The notes below the pieces were generated by a model. That model was not told the DNA's origin. It searched no databases and was given only the letters and a program-made list of their open reading frames with translations. The position numbers and the translations under genes are program-made. Positions 48,475 to 57,653 of a DNA stretch of 64,000 bases are shown in pieces. Position 1 is the stretch's first letter. Every line of letters starts with the position of its first letter. Source of the DNA: Margaritifera margaritifera (lineage: Eukaryota; Mollusca; Bivalvia; Unionida; Margaritiferidae); the NCBI GenBank assembly GCA_029931535.1, contig JAQPZY010001295.1:1488001-1552000 (forward strand). Reading direction: 5' to 3'.

Positions 48475-49629
48475 ATGGAAACAAACTCGACCCATTCCGC
48501 TCCGATCACCGTAGTCGTGAGTAATAACCCAAGCACCATAGTCCAAAACCAGAATCTTATTGACAGATATCTCAACCTAATTAGCAGCGATGTCATTGTG
48601 TCCGGTAGCGCCAGGCTGGAATTCCCAATTGTTTTGACCGGCGGTACAGCAGCGCCGTTGACGCGAACCGTACAATAGTGAACAACCTGGGCCGCGCCAT
48701 CATCAAGAAGGTAAATGTCAAGCACGACAGTAATAAACTGGCGTTTATCGAGAACGCATTCGTCTGAGTCGTTTACGAATACATTTGGCTGACTGAAAAA
48801 TAGAACACAGTATGTATCGGCGCTGACCATACCGTTGACACCACACAGTTCTACGCGTCTATCGCTGCCGCGTTTTAGAAGCGCTCCTTTGTGCCGCTAG
48901 ACTTCGAACTGCTAAATGATCACATGAAATAGTACCAGTCCGGCCTGTCGGACCGCCTCGCCTTTCAACCGACATTTAACGATTACGCCAGGATAATCAC
49001 GAGCACTAACAAAGGGGCGAGCTACACCTCAGCGGTATCACTCCGGCCGGAGTTTGACGTTGTGACCCATACAGAGATCGCAGTGGCTATATTGAACACC
49101 AGAGTACTGCGGTACCACATGATAGTGGCGGAGATGAGCAACACCGCGTGGAACATCAACCTAAACATGCCGGCAAAGAGCATGATGGCTATAGTCATGC
49201 TCTTGGAGGACACGACATAAAGCGCTGATTATGCGCGCAATACTGAGTATTTCTATGATCCCTTACCGACAAGGTGTCGGCGACGATTGAGGGCGCCCCA
49301 AACCAGATCTATACCCATGGGCAGGTGTGATACCAGCAGTGGGGAGAGACTCTACAATAATGGCGAAAGACTCTATCAAGGACGCGGAGCTGCCGTGGAC
49401 CAATGTTGGTGTATCCTACCAAAACCGGCTTGCCCTTGTCATCTACATGAGGTAAAGGGAAGAAAATGCGCTCCACGGGTCAGGAAGATGCATCAAAAAT
49501 GCAAGCGAAGGCGTAACGCAGCAAATTGAAGAAACGGCATAGGCGATATGCTTGTTAAACGTGTACTTATACACTATGGACGCGCAGCTCAGCATACAAA
49601 ATGGCCAGCTTGTGCCAGCCATCTACTAG
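48475..49629 (+). pseudogene. Major capsid protein (double jelly-roll family)
   Basis: The Polinton-type MCP forms the hexameric shell. The frame opens at ATG 48475 (S-N-N-P-S-T-I-V-Q-N-Q, R-L-E-F-P-I) and shifts near 48655 into R-T-I-V-N-N-L-G-R-A-I-I-K-K. It continues through P-L-D-F-E-L-L, T-F-N-D-Y-A-R-I-I and W-N-I-N-L-N-M-P-A-K-S-M, shifts near 49265 and again near 49358, and ends with H-G-S-G-R...N-A-S-E-G-V and a M-D-A-Q-L-S-I-Q-N-G tail. In-frame stops lie at 48765, 48801, 48876, 48930 and 49218, plus four in later frames. About 385 codons. N-N-L-G is shared with the fragments at 24.5 and 57.3 kb. Confidence 0.75.
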
Positions 49630-50321
49630 CCTTGTAGCAATCCCCGAACCCAGCCAGTGTCTCAAGCCGCAAATCTTGGAGGGAAACCTGCACAAGTTCT
49701 TTGATAACATCCAGCCACACTGCGCCATGATCGTCGGCAGCCGCGACTGCGGCAAGAGTGTGCATGCCTGCGAACTGCTGGAATCGGCATTTAAGAGCCA
49801 CCTCTATTGTATTGTCATAATCTGGCCTACTAAGCGCCTCAACAACGCACATACAAGTCCTGGGTCCGCGGCAAAAAAGACGCGGGAGTATTTCTGGTCA
49901 AACTTGAGGGCCATGCTCTGGATGCTCTGCCTTGAACGCTGGCTAAAATATTCGAGGAAACCACTACGCTCCTTTTACTCGACGAGTGTGCCTTTCATTA
50001 TGACGTACGGCATAAAACACAGCCCTTACTAAGCTCGCCAGTGTCAGCCGCCGTGCCGGCCTCAGTGAGTGGTTTATACCACAAAAGTGCACCGCCGTTG
50101 CCCGTGATTTCCGTGAGCAGACCTCGTTGATAGCCATATTTTACCAAGACTCATTTAGGGACACGCTGATAGAAAACGATGTCATTGAAGCCTCAAGTCG
50201 AGCGAAGACCTGTGTTTTTTTTAAAAAATAAAGTTTTGGCAAGGTCCTTCTGCGCCTAGATCCGCCAGTGTCCCACCTGTTAATTTCCACCGGCAGCTTT
50301 ATGTTTTTTGCTCCGCCTTGA
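49601..50321 (+). pseudogene. DNA-packaging ATPase (FtsK/HerA, A32-like)
   Basis: ATG at 49601 overlaps the end of the capsid gene by 29 bp. Walker A reads G-S-R-D-C-G-K-S near residue 46-53. After a frame change at about 49850, Walker B reads T-L-L-L-L-D-E-C-A-F. A second change near 50025 leads to the sensor region (W-F-I-P-Q-K-C-T-A-V-A-R-D-F-R-E-Q) and I-A-I-F-Y-Q. A TAA near 50226 is followed in frame by a last conserved block ending TGA at 50321. About 240 codons, the usual size for this family. All catalytic motifs survive but on three frames. Confidence 0.82.
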
Positions 50322-50352
50322 CAACGCCATAACACTGCCGGCCTTAAGCTAG

Positions 50353-50960
50353 GTGCTATTTAGAGTAAAGCGATCAGTGAACCATATCCAAAACTTCATA
50401 AGAGCCATAGCCAAAGCTGTGACTGATCTTGATATTGCGGAGCTACTAAATGAACTTGCGGCTAAACCGAAAGGCACAACGACCGACCGCACAACTCTAA
50501 CAACGTCACGTCAACGAGACTGCCTGTTTGAGCTGGTGCCTTATGGAGCAGCGAAATAGTACATAGGCCAGTTTCATACCTTTACAGACATAAAGGCGAT
50601 GAGCGATGAAGAGGTTGTAAAAAATATGCTATGTACGAGGCTAAACTGGGGGTCAGGATAAATGCTTCGCTGGGGTCGTCTCTGTTTGGCCTGTACACAG
50701 CAGTCGTGAACAACTTTCTGCCATAGACGACCGCATGCACCTTGCAAATACTTAAAATATGATCCGCTCATCCGGGCCGCTTTGACGAATATCAGCAGCC
50801 GCCCTTACTTCAGGTACGGTTCGGTACTACTGCCGATTGAAGCTGGTATGCTACCATACATGCGTGATCAAAGAATAACAAACGATGAGTGCAAGAGCGA
50901 AACCGAATACGGATCCGTCGGCAGTAGAGAAGTCAAAATCGTGAGAGGAACCATCTCAGG
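50353..50960 (+). pseudogene. Conserved small gene downstream of ATPase, unknown function
   Basis: Starts at a GTG that was probably ATG. Helical N-terminus (R-A-I-A-K-A-V-T-D-L-D-I-A-E-L-L-N-E-L-A-A-K-P), then F-E-L-V-P-Y-G-A-A-K, a TAG, and Y-I-G-Q-F. A frame change leads to Y-E-A-K-L-G-V-R-I-N-A-S-L and N-N-F-L-P, then back to Y-D-P-L-I-R-A-A-L-T-N-I and Y-F-R-Y-G. About 165 codons, mostly alpha-helical. Position after capsid and ATPase suggests a virion assembly or accessory protein. I do not know the family. Confidence 0.5.
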
Positions 50961-50980
50961 AAGTGGCATAAGTCGCTAAG

Positions 50981-51238
50981 GTGAAAAGCCCAGGTACGGT
51001 TGCTTCTGGCGAAAGACTTGCTGCGATTATGAAACAGCGACGGGCTGATGAAATAGCCAACACTCATGCCACTCTCGCACAAGCAGCGATAGTTGCACGA
51101 GTGCAAGATGGTGCAATGCCATTTTATGTTCCCCGGGTAGGCCTAGCTTTGGCGGCTGGCCTCGAAAACGCCTTATTTCACGGCTCACCGCATCGAAAGC
51201 GGCAGAAAGAAACAGCAGGCCAGATCATTTTCATATAG
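50981..51238 (+). CDS. 85-residue hypothetical protein of the GC-rich element
   Basis: An intact frame, GTG start, rich in alanine and arginine (A-A-I-M-K-Q-R-R-A-D-E-I, then A-T-L-A-Q-A-A-I-V-A-R). It has a possible amphipathic segment P-F-Y-V-P-R-V-G-L-A-L-A-A-G-L and a basic end. Not recognised. Likely real because it fills the interval between two supported genes with normal spacing. Confidence 0.4.
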   Translation: MKSPGTVASGERLAAIMKQRRADEIANTHATLAQAAIVARVQDGAMPFYVPRVGLALAAGLENALFHGSPHRKRQKETAGQIIFI

Positions 51239-51247
51239 AATAGTAGT

Positions 51248-51355
51248 GTGCAAGATGTCTACACTAAAGACCTCGGAAACTTCCTGTACCATTTAGCAAT
51301 ACTTGGCGGCCTTGGGGTTGGGTATACGATGATTGTCAAACGAATGTTAAAGTGA
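51248..51355 (+). CDS. Mini-protein with one membrane helix, 35 residues
   Basis: A frame from GTG to TGA: a short polar start, one hydrophobic span (F-L-Y-H-L-A-I-L-G-G-L-G-V-G-Y-T) and a basic end (K-R-M-L-K). Too short to prove. Listed because it fits exactly between neighbouring small genes, 10 and 5 bp away. Confidence 0.35.
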   Translation: MQDVYTKDLGNFLYHLAILGGLGVGYTMIVKRMLK

Positions 51356-51359
51356 AATC

Positions 51360-51488
51360 GGCAAACTCTGGCCGCCCAGAGTTCGCAAACGCAGAAAACC
51401 CGTAACTATCACAGCGCTGAGTATTTGGACAGAAGTAAAGCAAATTAAGCAAGGCATCATTCCGGCCAATATTATCACGGCTGCCTAA
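51360..51488 (+). CDS. Basic mini-protein, 42 codons
   Basis: An open frame ending TAA that overlaps the ATG of the next gene as TAATG. Very basic start (P-R-V-R-K-R-R-K-P), then V-T-I-T-A-L-S-I-W and a hydrophobic end. The overlap junction is identical in form to that at 47249-47253. No clear start codon, so the N-terminus may be lost. Possibly a DNA-binding core peptide; inference. Confidence 0.35.
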   Translation, partial: GKLWPPRVRKRRKPVTITALSIWTEVKQIKQGIIPANIITAA

Positions 51489-51914
51489 TGGCCTCGGCTG
51501 CTCTCATAGTCTGAGGAGCAATCATCAACGCCCTTGCCTTTTCTGGCTCAAACTATGATTATTCTCAGATAGATAAAAAGATAACAGGAAGAACGCGTCA
51601 AGGCTATTGAAGAATTCTTATCTACGCAGGCTGAGCATCAACGTCAGTGCATCGAGTGTCTCAATTACCTCAAAGAAGGAAAGCAAGAGGAACAGCTGGC
51701 TAAATGAGTTTACCAAGACGTCGAAGTATCTGCGCGCATGTACGAACTGGTAACTAGCACTAAAACAAGTTACTGCCTGCACCTTGGCGACGAGCCTAAG
51801 CTGTATGCCTTCTACAAGCCTTTGCCCGAACAGTACAAATGCGAGATGATGTTTATCGTCAGAGGGCACTCCGCCATGGGCTACGTGGCCTATAAATATT
51901 TCCAATCTAGATAA
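51488..51914 (+). pseudogene. Conserved Polinton small protein with S-G-S-N-Y motif (copy 1 of 2)
   Basis: ATG at 51488, hydrophobic start with A-I-I-N-A-L-A-F-S-G-S-N-Y, one TGA, then a frame change near 51590 into a charged coiled-coil (A-I-E-E-F-L-S-T-Q-A-E). One TGA follows near 51705, and a C-terminal membrane span (M-M-F-I-V-R-G-H-S-A-M-G-Y-V-A-Y) ends at TAA 51914. The same layout, S-T-G-S-N-Y plus coiled coil plus hydrophobic end, occurs at 56656-57120. Topology: helix, coiled coil, helix. Function unknown. Confidence 0.6.
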
Positions 51915-51968
51915 TGCAGGCATTTTTTTATTTTATTCGTTTTTTTGTTTTTTGTATTATTTTTTTTC

Positions 51969-53009
51969 ATTACGGATAACTTCGAGCTGCTACTTTGCAG
52001 ACTAATAGCACTAATAGCTGACGAAACGGTACTAAGCTCGCAGCAATAGACTGCAGCCTGTGAGGTTGCTGGAAGGGCGTTACAGTTGGCAGAAGCCGCC
52101 AAAGTCTCACAAGATGTTGCCAAGGAAGTTTTCAAGAAGCAGGCCATTTGACAGGTTTGTCTGCCCAAGCCGCGCAGAATTTATTAGGCAAACCTCTTGT
52201 TTTTGCCCCATGATATGGTTGGGTGATACACGAGCAATTATGCGCTGACCACGGCTGATAGCACTAGTCTTTGCAAGGAGGCCTAACCGTTGACTATAAA
52301 GGAGGTTCCTTAAGTCGCCGATGCTTTGGCACGTATATTTAAGCAAGAACCGCTGGAATAGCCCACATTAATGTAGGTTGACCCCGATCGGTAGTGTATG
52401 GGTGCCGTGTCGCAGCCCTTGGTCAAGCACAACGTGCGAGTGAGGCAGGGCGACCCCGGCATCCACCGTGCGCAGGGTATTGTGGACAGGTTAAACCGTA
52501 CTCTAGCCGAACGACTGTTAAGGTATCAGTACCCCCAGGAGGTGTTGTTTTCCGAGAGCGAGACTGAAAGTCACAACACTGAGTGGGCTTGGCGGCTGCC
52601 TGTCGTTGCGACCATACATGGCGAGCTAACACGACTCACAGGTAAAAAGCCAATTTGTGGCATTCGTGCTACGGCTGTGCGATTAGCGACGTCTACTGCG
52701 TCTGTAAAGCTGCCGGTTGGTCTAAAAGTGCAGTGCTAGCAATACAATTCCGTGGTGCGGTATCTATATGCGCATGGAGAGCTGGAAGGTGGGCAACGCC
52801 GTGTTATCGACCCTATGTGGTCTCTCGGGGTGTATACCCTGGCTGATAGGTTTGACATCCCTGACCAGACATCCATATACCATCTTTCTGGCAGTAGTTC
52901 TCCGCGTAGAAGTTTTGTTCGCCAGGAACAACAGATTGTGCTTGAAGGTACTCAGCTACCATCTAAGGGCATTCTTGGCCCAGGCAGCTCAGTCGGCAGA
53001 GCCCGTTAA
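51969..53009 (+). pseudogene. RVE-type integrase of the GC-rich element
   Basis: One continuous frame of about 347 codons with ten internal stops (52047, 52149, 52185, 52224, 52284, 52311, 52359, 52374, 52392, 52737) and no clear frameshift. A lysine-rich N-terminal helix is followed by L-L-F-L-P-H-D, then A-L-T-T-A-D-S-T (first Asp) and V-D-P-D-R (second Asp, 52380). G-I-V-D-R-L-N-R-T-L has Asp at 52485 where Glu is expected. R-L-T-G-K-K-P follows, then a C-terminal beta region (R-Y-L-Y-A-H-G-E-L-E-G-G) ending L-E-G-T-Q-L-P. It differs clearly from the AT-rich Polinton integrases here. A deletion lies before L-L-F-L-P. Confidence 0.78.
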
Positions 53010-53121
53010 GGTAATTCGCTTTGGCATAGGAAAAAAAGACGGCTGCAGTGTTTTGGTACATGCTGGAAATAGTCCGTTCAACTACGTCATTGGCATCTTA
53101 TAAATATTTATGGTAAAACGT

Positions 53122-53358
53122 TCATATGTAAAACATACCTGGTATAGCCAGCTCAGCTCGAAGTGTGGAGTGTGTTGCATAACGTTGCCTTTGCCGCCAC
53201 CACCAATTAGGTGAAAGCCGCTGAGAAACCTTGGCAAAGTTGCTGACAGGTGCCTGAAAGAGTGGCAACAAAACCCCAATCTTCTTAAGAAACTGCATAA
53301 CTGCGTGTTTTCGGCTTCCGGCATGAATACCAGTGCCATAGGCTTCCACTGCATACAC
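53122..53358 (-). CDS. Hypothetical 78-residue frame at the element's right end
   Basis: A minus-strand frame with protein-like composition, overlapping a second 90-codon minus frame. It contains a basic helix (S-R-K-H-A-V-M-Q-F-L-K-K) and tryptophans. It lies where GC content falls back, so it may be the last convergent gene of the GC-rich element. Not recognised. Confidence 0.25.
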   Translation of the reverse strand: MYAVEAYGTGIHAGSRKHAVMQFLKKIGVLLPLFQAPVSNFAKVSQRLSPNWWWRQRQRYATHSTLRAELAIPGMFYI

Positions 53359-53400
53359 GGGATGCTATATACAAGCTCCTAGATCTTCTGGAGTACATAA

Positions 53401-54189
53401 GCCAAGACTAAGTGCATTTTAATGCAAGGCTAAAGAACTCGTTGAGGTAATCCACTGCTATGGCTTGATATTACAGCGCTTCGGCCTTAGCCTGAGCCAT
53501 GATTTAGTAGTGGCCGTATGCCCGTGTGTAGACTCCGTCTAGTGCGATCCACTATTTTGTGATTAACAAAGAGATGCTAGTTTTACTCTATTACTTGATA
53601 GATTGCGTAGTTTTTGTATTAGGAATAGGTGTTATATATTCACACAAAAAATACCTAGAAGGAATCAGTGACGCAGGAGCCTATTAACATATACTCCAAA
53701 GATTCTAATAAAGTAAATTCATTTCCAGAAATCCTACATCGGATTCATGCAAAGATGACTAAATTTAATAACATTTTATATTTAAAAAAATGAGAGCGAA
53801 ACCAACAACATAATGAATACTATTTACCAAACAGCAATATATGCAAGGCTTAGAATAAGTTACAGTATGCTTTCGAAATTTATATTTAATTTTAATGTAG
53901 ATTTCCCAACTAATGTGTACAGAAGATGTAATAAAATTGATTATTTTAATTTCTTTGAGTCAGTCTATGATTGACTACCTCATAAGACAAGAGATACAAC
54001 TAGAAAAGATAAATACACACTCTTATTAACTGAAGATTTTACAGTTTCAAACTGGTGAGACATCACCCAACGACCACAGAATTAATTTTAGGTTGATGAA
54101 AATTAATGAAATTAGGAATGATTTAGTTAAAGAGAAAGAACATTACTGATGTATAAGATAAAGGAAGAAAGCAATATATATATTTCTTT
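53401..54189. other. AT-rich transition, no gene supported
   Basis: Small coding-like scraps on + near 53870-54040 (one contains an aromatic, lysine-rich stretch) are too broken to assign. Confidence 0.35.
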
Positions 54190-54477
54190 TTACTTTATAG
54201 AAGTTGGTATTGCAAGAGTTTCTTGTGGAGTTTCGCAGCTGCTAATTTAGGAGTTGTGGAACTTATTATTGCCTTAGGTTTAACAGGGTTCGGTGCAACT
54301 TTAATAGAGTCTGTTGAAATTCTATAAAGAAAACTATTAGATAATAAAGTTTCAAAATACGATGAAATTGTAACCTCTGATATAAGTAAGTTGAATACTA
54401 TTGATCAAATGATAAGTAAAACAATAAGTTATAACGAAATAAGTCACAGCGAATTTAATAGGATAATCACTAATTAA
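54190..54477 (+). pseudogene. Two-transmembrane Polinton accessory protein (copy 3 of 3)
   Basis: On +: a small-residue-rich membrane hairpin (F-A-A-A-N-L-G-V-V-E-L-I-I-A-L-G-L-T-G-F), one TAA, R-K-L-L-D-N-K-V-S-K-Y-D-E-I-V-T. The conserved tail follows: S-K-L-N-T-I-D-Q-M-I-S-K-T-I...E-I-S-H-S-E-F-N-R-I-I. The tail aligns with those at 38.4 and 45.1 kb. This is the AT-rich version, so the gene is shared by elements of very different base composition. Confidence 0.6.
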
Positions 54478-55641
54478 AAAATTAGAAGAAAAATAGGTTT
54501 AAGCATGTACGGACAGAGGCTGCAAGGCAACAGCTTTGCATGAATCGTAATCAGGCATATGTAACATTTACTTAAATGGAACCCTACCTAACGCCTAAGC
54601 ATGTTATGCCCTAAATTCTACGGCAAAGGCCTAGCTACATTGCTGTGAAACGACGATCTGAGAAGGAAATATATTTTAAAAATCCAATTGATAACAGAGA
54701 TGACAAATGAAACATTTCGTTACAGATAGTAGATTTTATAGTTGGTTATTACAGTATTTCAAATGATGCAAAACACTATATTCTACTACATAACCAATAT
54801 GAATTACACCGCGAACGTATAAATACCTAATGATTGATACAATCTTGAAATATACATGAAAGAAAAAACTAAAACAGGAATGATTGCTAATAGCAACAAT
54901 GACGAAAGGATAAATATTGACTGTCTGAAACATAACTCTAAACTTGTAATAACTTCGAGTAGTAATTACACAGTGTGTATAACCAACCACAAAACTAAAT
55001 TGCTATGAATAAATAGTATGAATACAGCTTCCGAATCAGATATAGTCTTTGGATTTTTTAATCAACTAATCAATGCAAAAAATTACTGTGGCAGCTCATA
55101 CGCTTCTTTATTAGAGTCACAACCTATTCAAAATGTATGTCATGGTGATTTCATCTTATACGATGGTAATAGTTCATACCAGCAAGTATAAAAGAGGCAC
55201 TATGTGAAAAATAAAGACAAAGACTCTAAAGTAATATGTTTTTAATGGTATGCCAATTACATATACCTTTGGAATATCTCTGGCAAATTAGCTTGTGCAC
55301 AGAACGAACGTCTTAAGCTCAGTCAAAGGCAGATTAATTTGCCAGTTTCATGTTGAACAAATGATGTTGGTTGGTAGGAATCATTTGTAGCTATCCAGTA
55401 ATACCGGCTGGTGTATTTGTATTCTTAAATATGTATATGTAGTGTAGTGAGACTAAAATGAATAAACAATTTGAAATTCAAGATAAAACAAAATTCTTGA
55501 CATGAATATAGCAAGTACTGACAAATGTGGAATTTAGCTTACTTAATAAATCACAAAAACATCTTTAAGAGGTCATAGTGATTGTGGTTTTAAATACTCA
55601 GAGAGATTGTAAAAAGATAACAAAGATGAATAATCAATGAC
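54478..55641. other. AT-rich remnant, no gene supported
   Basis: Scraps of open frame only, including minus-strand 54736-54990 without motifs. Probably the decayed body of the same element. Confidence 0.35.
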
Positions 55642-56260
55642 GTAAACCTGAAGAACGACCGCATTATAAATGTAGCAGATCCTACCGAAAAATTGTATAC
55701 AGCTACCAGAGTGTTTGTAGAAAGACGTCTTGACGCTCAAATACTTAAGACTTTTGAGGATAATAATTTGAATGATATCAAAACACGAATAGAAGACGTT
55801 GATAAGTTTATCACAGAAACAGATACTAAACTGCGAGTACTGAAAAAGAAACAGATACAAGTACTTCATGATAATATTGGAGTTAGAAGCAAAAGCTGTT
55901 AAACAGTTGTACAGGAATTTAATAAGATAGATACATCAGTAGCTAAAGTAACAAAATAATTTAATAATACTGATACAGAAGTAACTGACGGAAACCAACA
56001 AATAGGACAAACGGCTATTGCAGCTACTATAATTAATGCGATTAAAAAAGTTAGATGAATTTGATGTTTATATTGGGAATTTTAATATAAGAATTTAATA
56101 ACGTAGAGGCATTAACTGAATTAGACCTATAAAGTCGGCAAAAGATTATTTCAGCAACTACTATTGATGAGATCAAAAACAGCTAGATAAATTTAATAAT
56201 AACTATAGTGCTATTGATAAAAAAATATACGAAGAACTACAAGGAATTTCATTACTTTAT
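55642..56260 (+). pseudogene. Tail-fibre-like protein with coiled coil
   Basis: Begins R-I-I-N-V-A-D-P-T-E-K-L-Y-T-A-T-R-V-F-V, the fibre repeat motif also seen at 16480. A 69-codon open stretch then has strong heptad-type charge (D-I-K-T-R-I-E-D-V-D-K-F). After a TAA the pattern continues with repeated D-T-x-V units (F-N-N-T-D-T-E-V-T-D) to about 56250. Expected product: a trimeric fibre shaft. Broken by several stops. Confidence 0.55.
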
Positions 56261-56655
56261 AATTTTAATTGGACTCGACTCAGCTTCTTGGGGTTTTGCT
56301 GAATATATCTTACACGAAAAAAAAAAGGAATTTTATTACGATATTAAAGTTCTCAAAAATAAATCTTGTTTCATTTTAATAACTTAAATATAAGAAACAC
56401 ATTTCATTTTAATTTGTATATTAAATTAGTGAAAAATAATAAACATTACCCATATGAGACAGATATGAGAAAAGAATATAAATGACAAATACGGGAATCT
56501 CGAGAATTAGATTACCATAGAACAAAAGGCATCAAAAATGTATTATTTAGAAGAAAACTATATTTTTTTATTTTACAGTTGAGGGTGATATTAGCTATAA
56601 TCAATCAAATTTAGATTTTACTCCAGATCACACGATACAAATCTAGTATTATTAA
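56261..56655. other. AT-rich, possible fibre C-terminus
   Basis: Short coding-like piece near 56578-56640 (+) before the next gene's ATG. Otherwise nothing. Confidence 0.3.
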
Positions 56656-57120
56656 ATGGCAGGAGCTGCAGTAATAATCGTACAAGCAATTACAAATGAT
56701 TTAGCATCAACAGGAAGTAATTATTTGTTTAAGTTATTTGATCCTAATGGATTCTGAAGACGAAAGAAAGTGACACGATACATCACTTGAGAAAATAGAG
56801 AAAAAAACTAATGAGTTCGATGAAAACAGAGGAAAGTCACTTGATTATTTAAATGAAAGATTAAGAGAGCAAGGTTTGGTTACACAGTTGTTAAATAATT
56901 TGGATGAAGCTTTTTCTCTACATTCTTCTAATCATTCCATGCTAATATCACCTTAGGAAAACTTAGGCAACCTAAATTTAATGACTTTTGCCAGCCGTCT
57001 GATACACAGATAACTTCTAAGTATGTTTTTAATGCATTTGTAATGGGCGCAGGTGTTTATATGGCTATAAAGATCCTTCTGTATTTCTTAGACATCTTAA
57101 AAGAAATAATAAAAACTATT
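56656..57120 (+). pseudogene. Conserved Polinton small protein with S-G-S-N-Y motif (copy 2 of 2)
   Basis: ATG at 56656, then A-G-A-A-V-I-I-V-Q-A-I-T-N-D-L-A-S-T-G-S, matching the 51488 gene residue for residue at the S/T-G-S-N-Y-L-F core. A frame change leads to S-L-E-K-I-E-K-K-T-N-E-F coiled coil. The end has A-F-V-M-G-A-G-V-Y-M-A-I-K-I-L as a membrane span. About 155 codons. Presence next to the capsid gene in both elements shows conserved synteny. Confidence 0.6.
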
Positions 57121-57308
57121 TAGCTAAATAAACAAGATAGAAACATATGGATAATATATAACTCCTATCAAACAGGGAAGAAAAAAAAAGAAACATAAAA
57201 AATACAAGGGAGTATTAGGCATCTTAATTCAACAAGTAGAAAACCTAAACAACATTTACACATTGTAATACCTGGGCGAGGGCTAAATGTCTTAAATGTA
57301 CCTGTTAA

Positions 57309-57653
57309 TTGTTTCGCTTGTTTGATGTAAAGGCCCAAGTACATGCAAATAAATCAGTTGCAAACAATCTTGGAAAAATGCTGATTAAAGCCATAAGCGC
57401 TACTTACGGTAGTGATGATATTTGTATGCTGAATGGTTCCAACAATTTCATAGCGTTCAGGGATGTATGGTTACCGACGTCTGTGAGAATAAATACAATA
57501 GAGCAAGGTATACTGAGAGAAAAAGTGAGAAACTTAAGATTAGAAGCGGGTAATGCATATAACTCGGATATAGAAGCTATTCGGTTTATTGTATTGTTAC
57601 GACTAGGGGTAATGAAACAAAAGAACAGACTCAAACAAGCTTTCAAGATTTAA
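57309..57653 (+). pseudogene. Major capsid protein, N-terminal fragment
   Basis: A 114-codon open frame. Contains V-A-N-N-L-G-K-M-L-I-K-A-I-S, matching V-N-N-L-G-R-A-I-I-K-K in the full capsid gene at 48678, and F-I-A-F-R-D-V-W-L-P-T-S, matching F-R-A-S-K-D-L-W at 24.45 kb. It ends in a basic segment and stops. Only the first quarter of the capsid is represented; the upstream N-terminus and all later strands are missing. Opposite orientation to the neighbouring PolB at 59.8-61.1 kb. Confidence 0.65.

Larger units (their letters stand above)
44900..53400. mobile_element. GC-rich Polinton-like element with integrase, capsid and ATPase
   Basis: About 8.5 kb of distinctly higher GC than its AT-rich surroundings. 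Minus-strand arm (48.3 to 45.0 kb): basic protein, coiled-coil/membrane protein, small membrane protein, C1q-like fibre head, 80-codon gene, unknown, two-transmembrane protein. Plus-strand arm (48.5 to 53.0 kb): capsid, ATPase, four small genes, integrase. Genes abut or overlap. No DNA polymerase or protease is recognisable inside it. Termini and target duplication were not found. All genes are inactivated. Confidence 0.7.

Noticed and set aside
48420..48830. 136-codon minus-strand frame
   Set aside because: Antisense to the start of the major capsid gene, which carries consistent family motifs on +.
52768..53103. 111-codon + frame
   Set aside because: Out-of-frame shadow of the integrase C-terminus. 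The integrase frame continues through the same bases with recognisable pattern.
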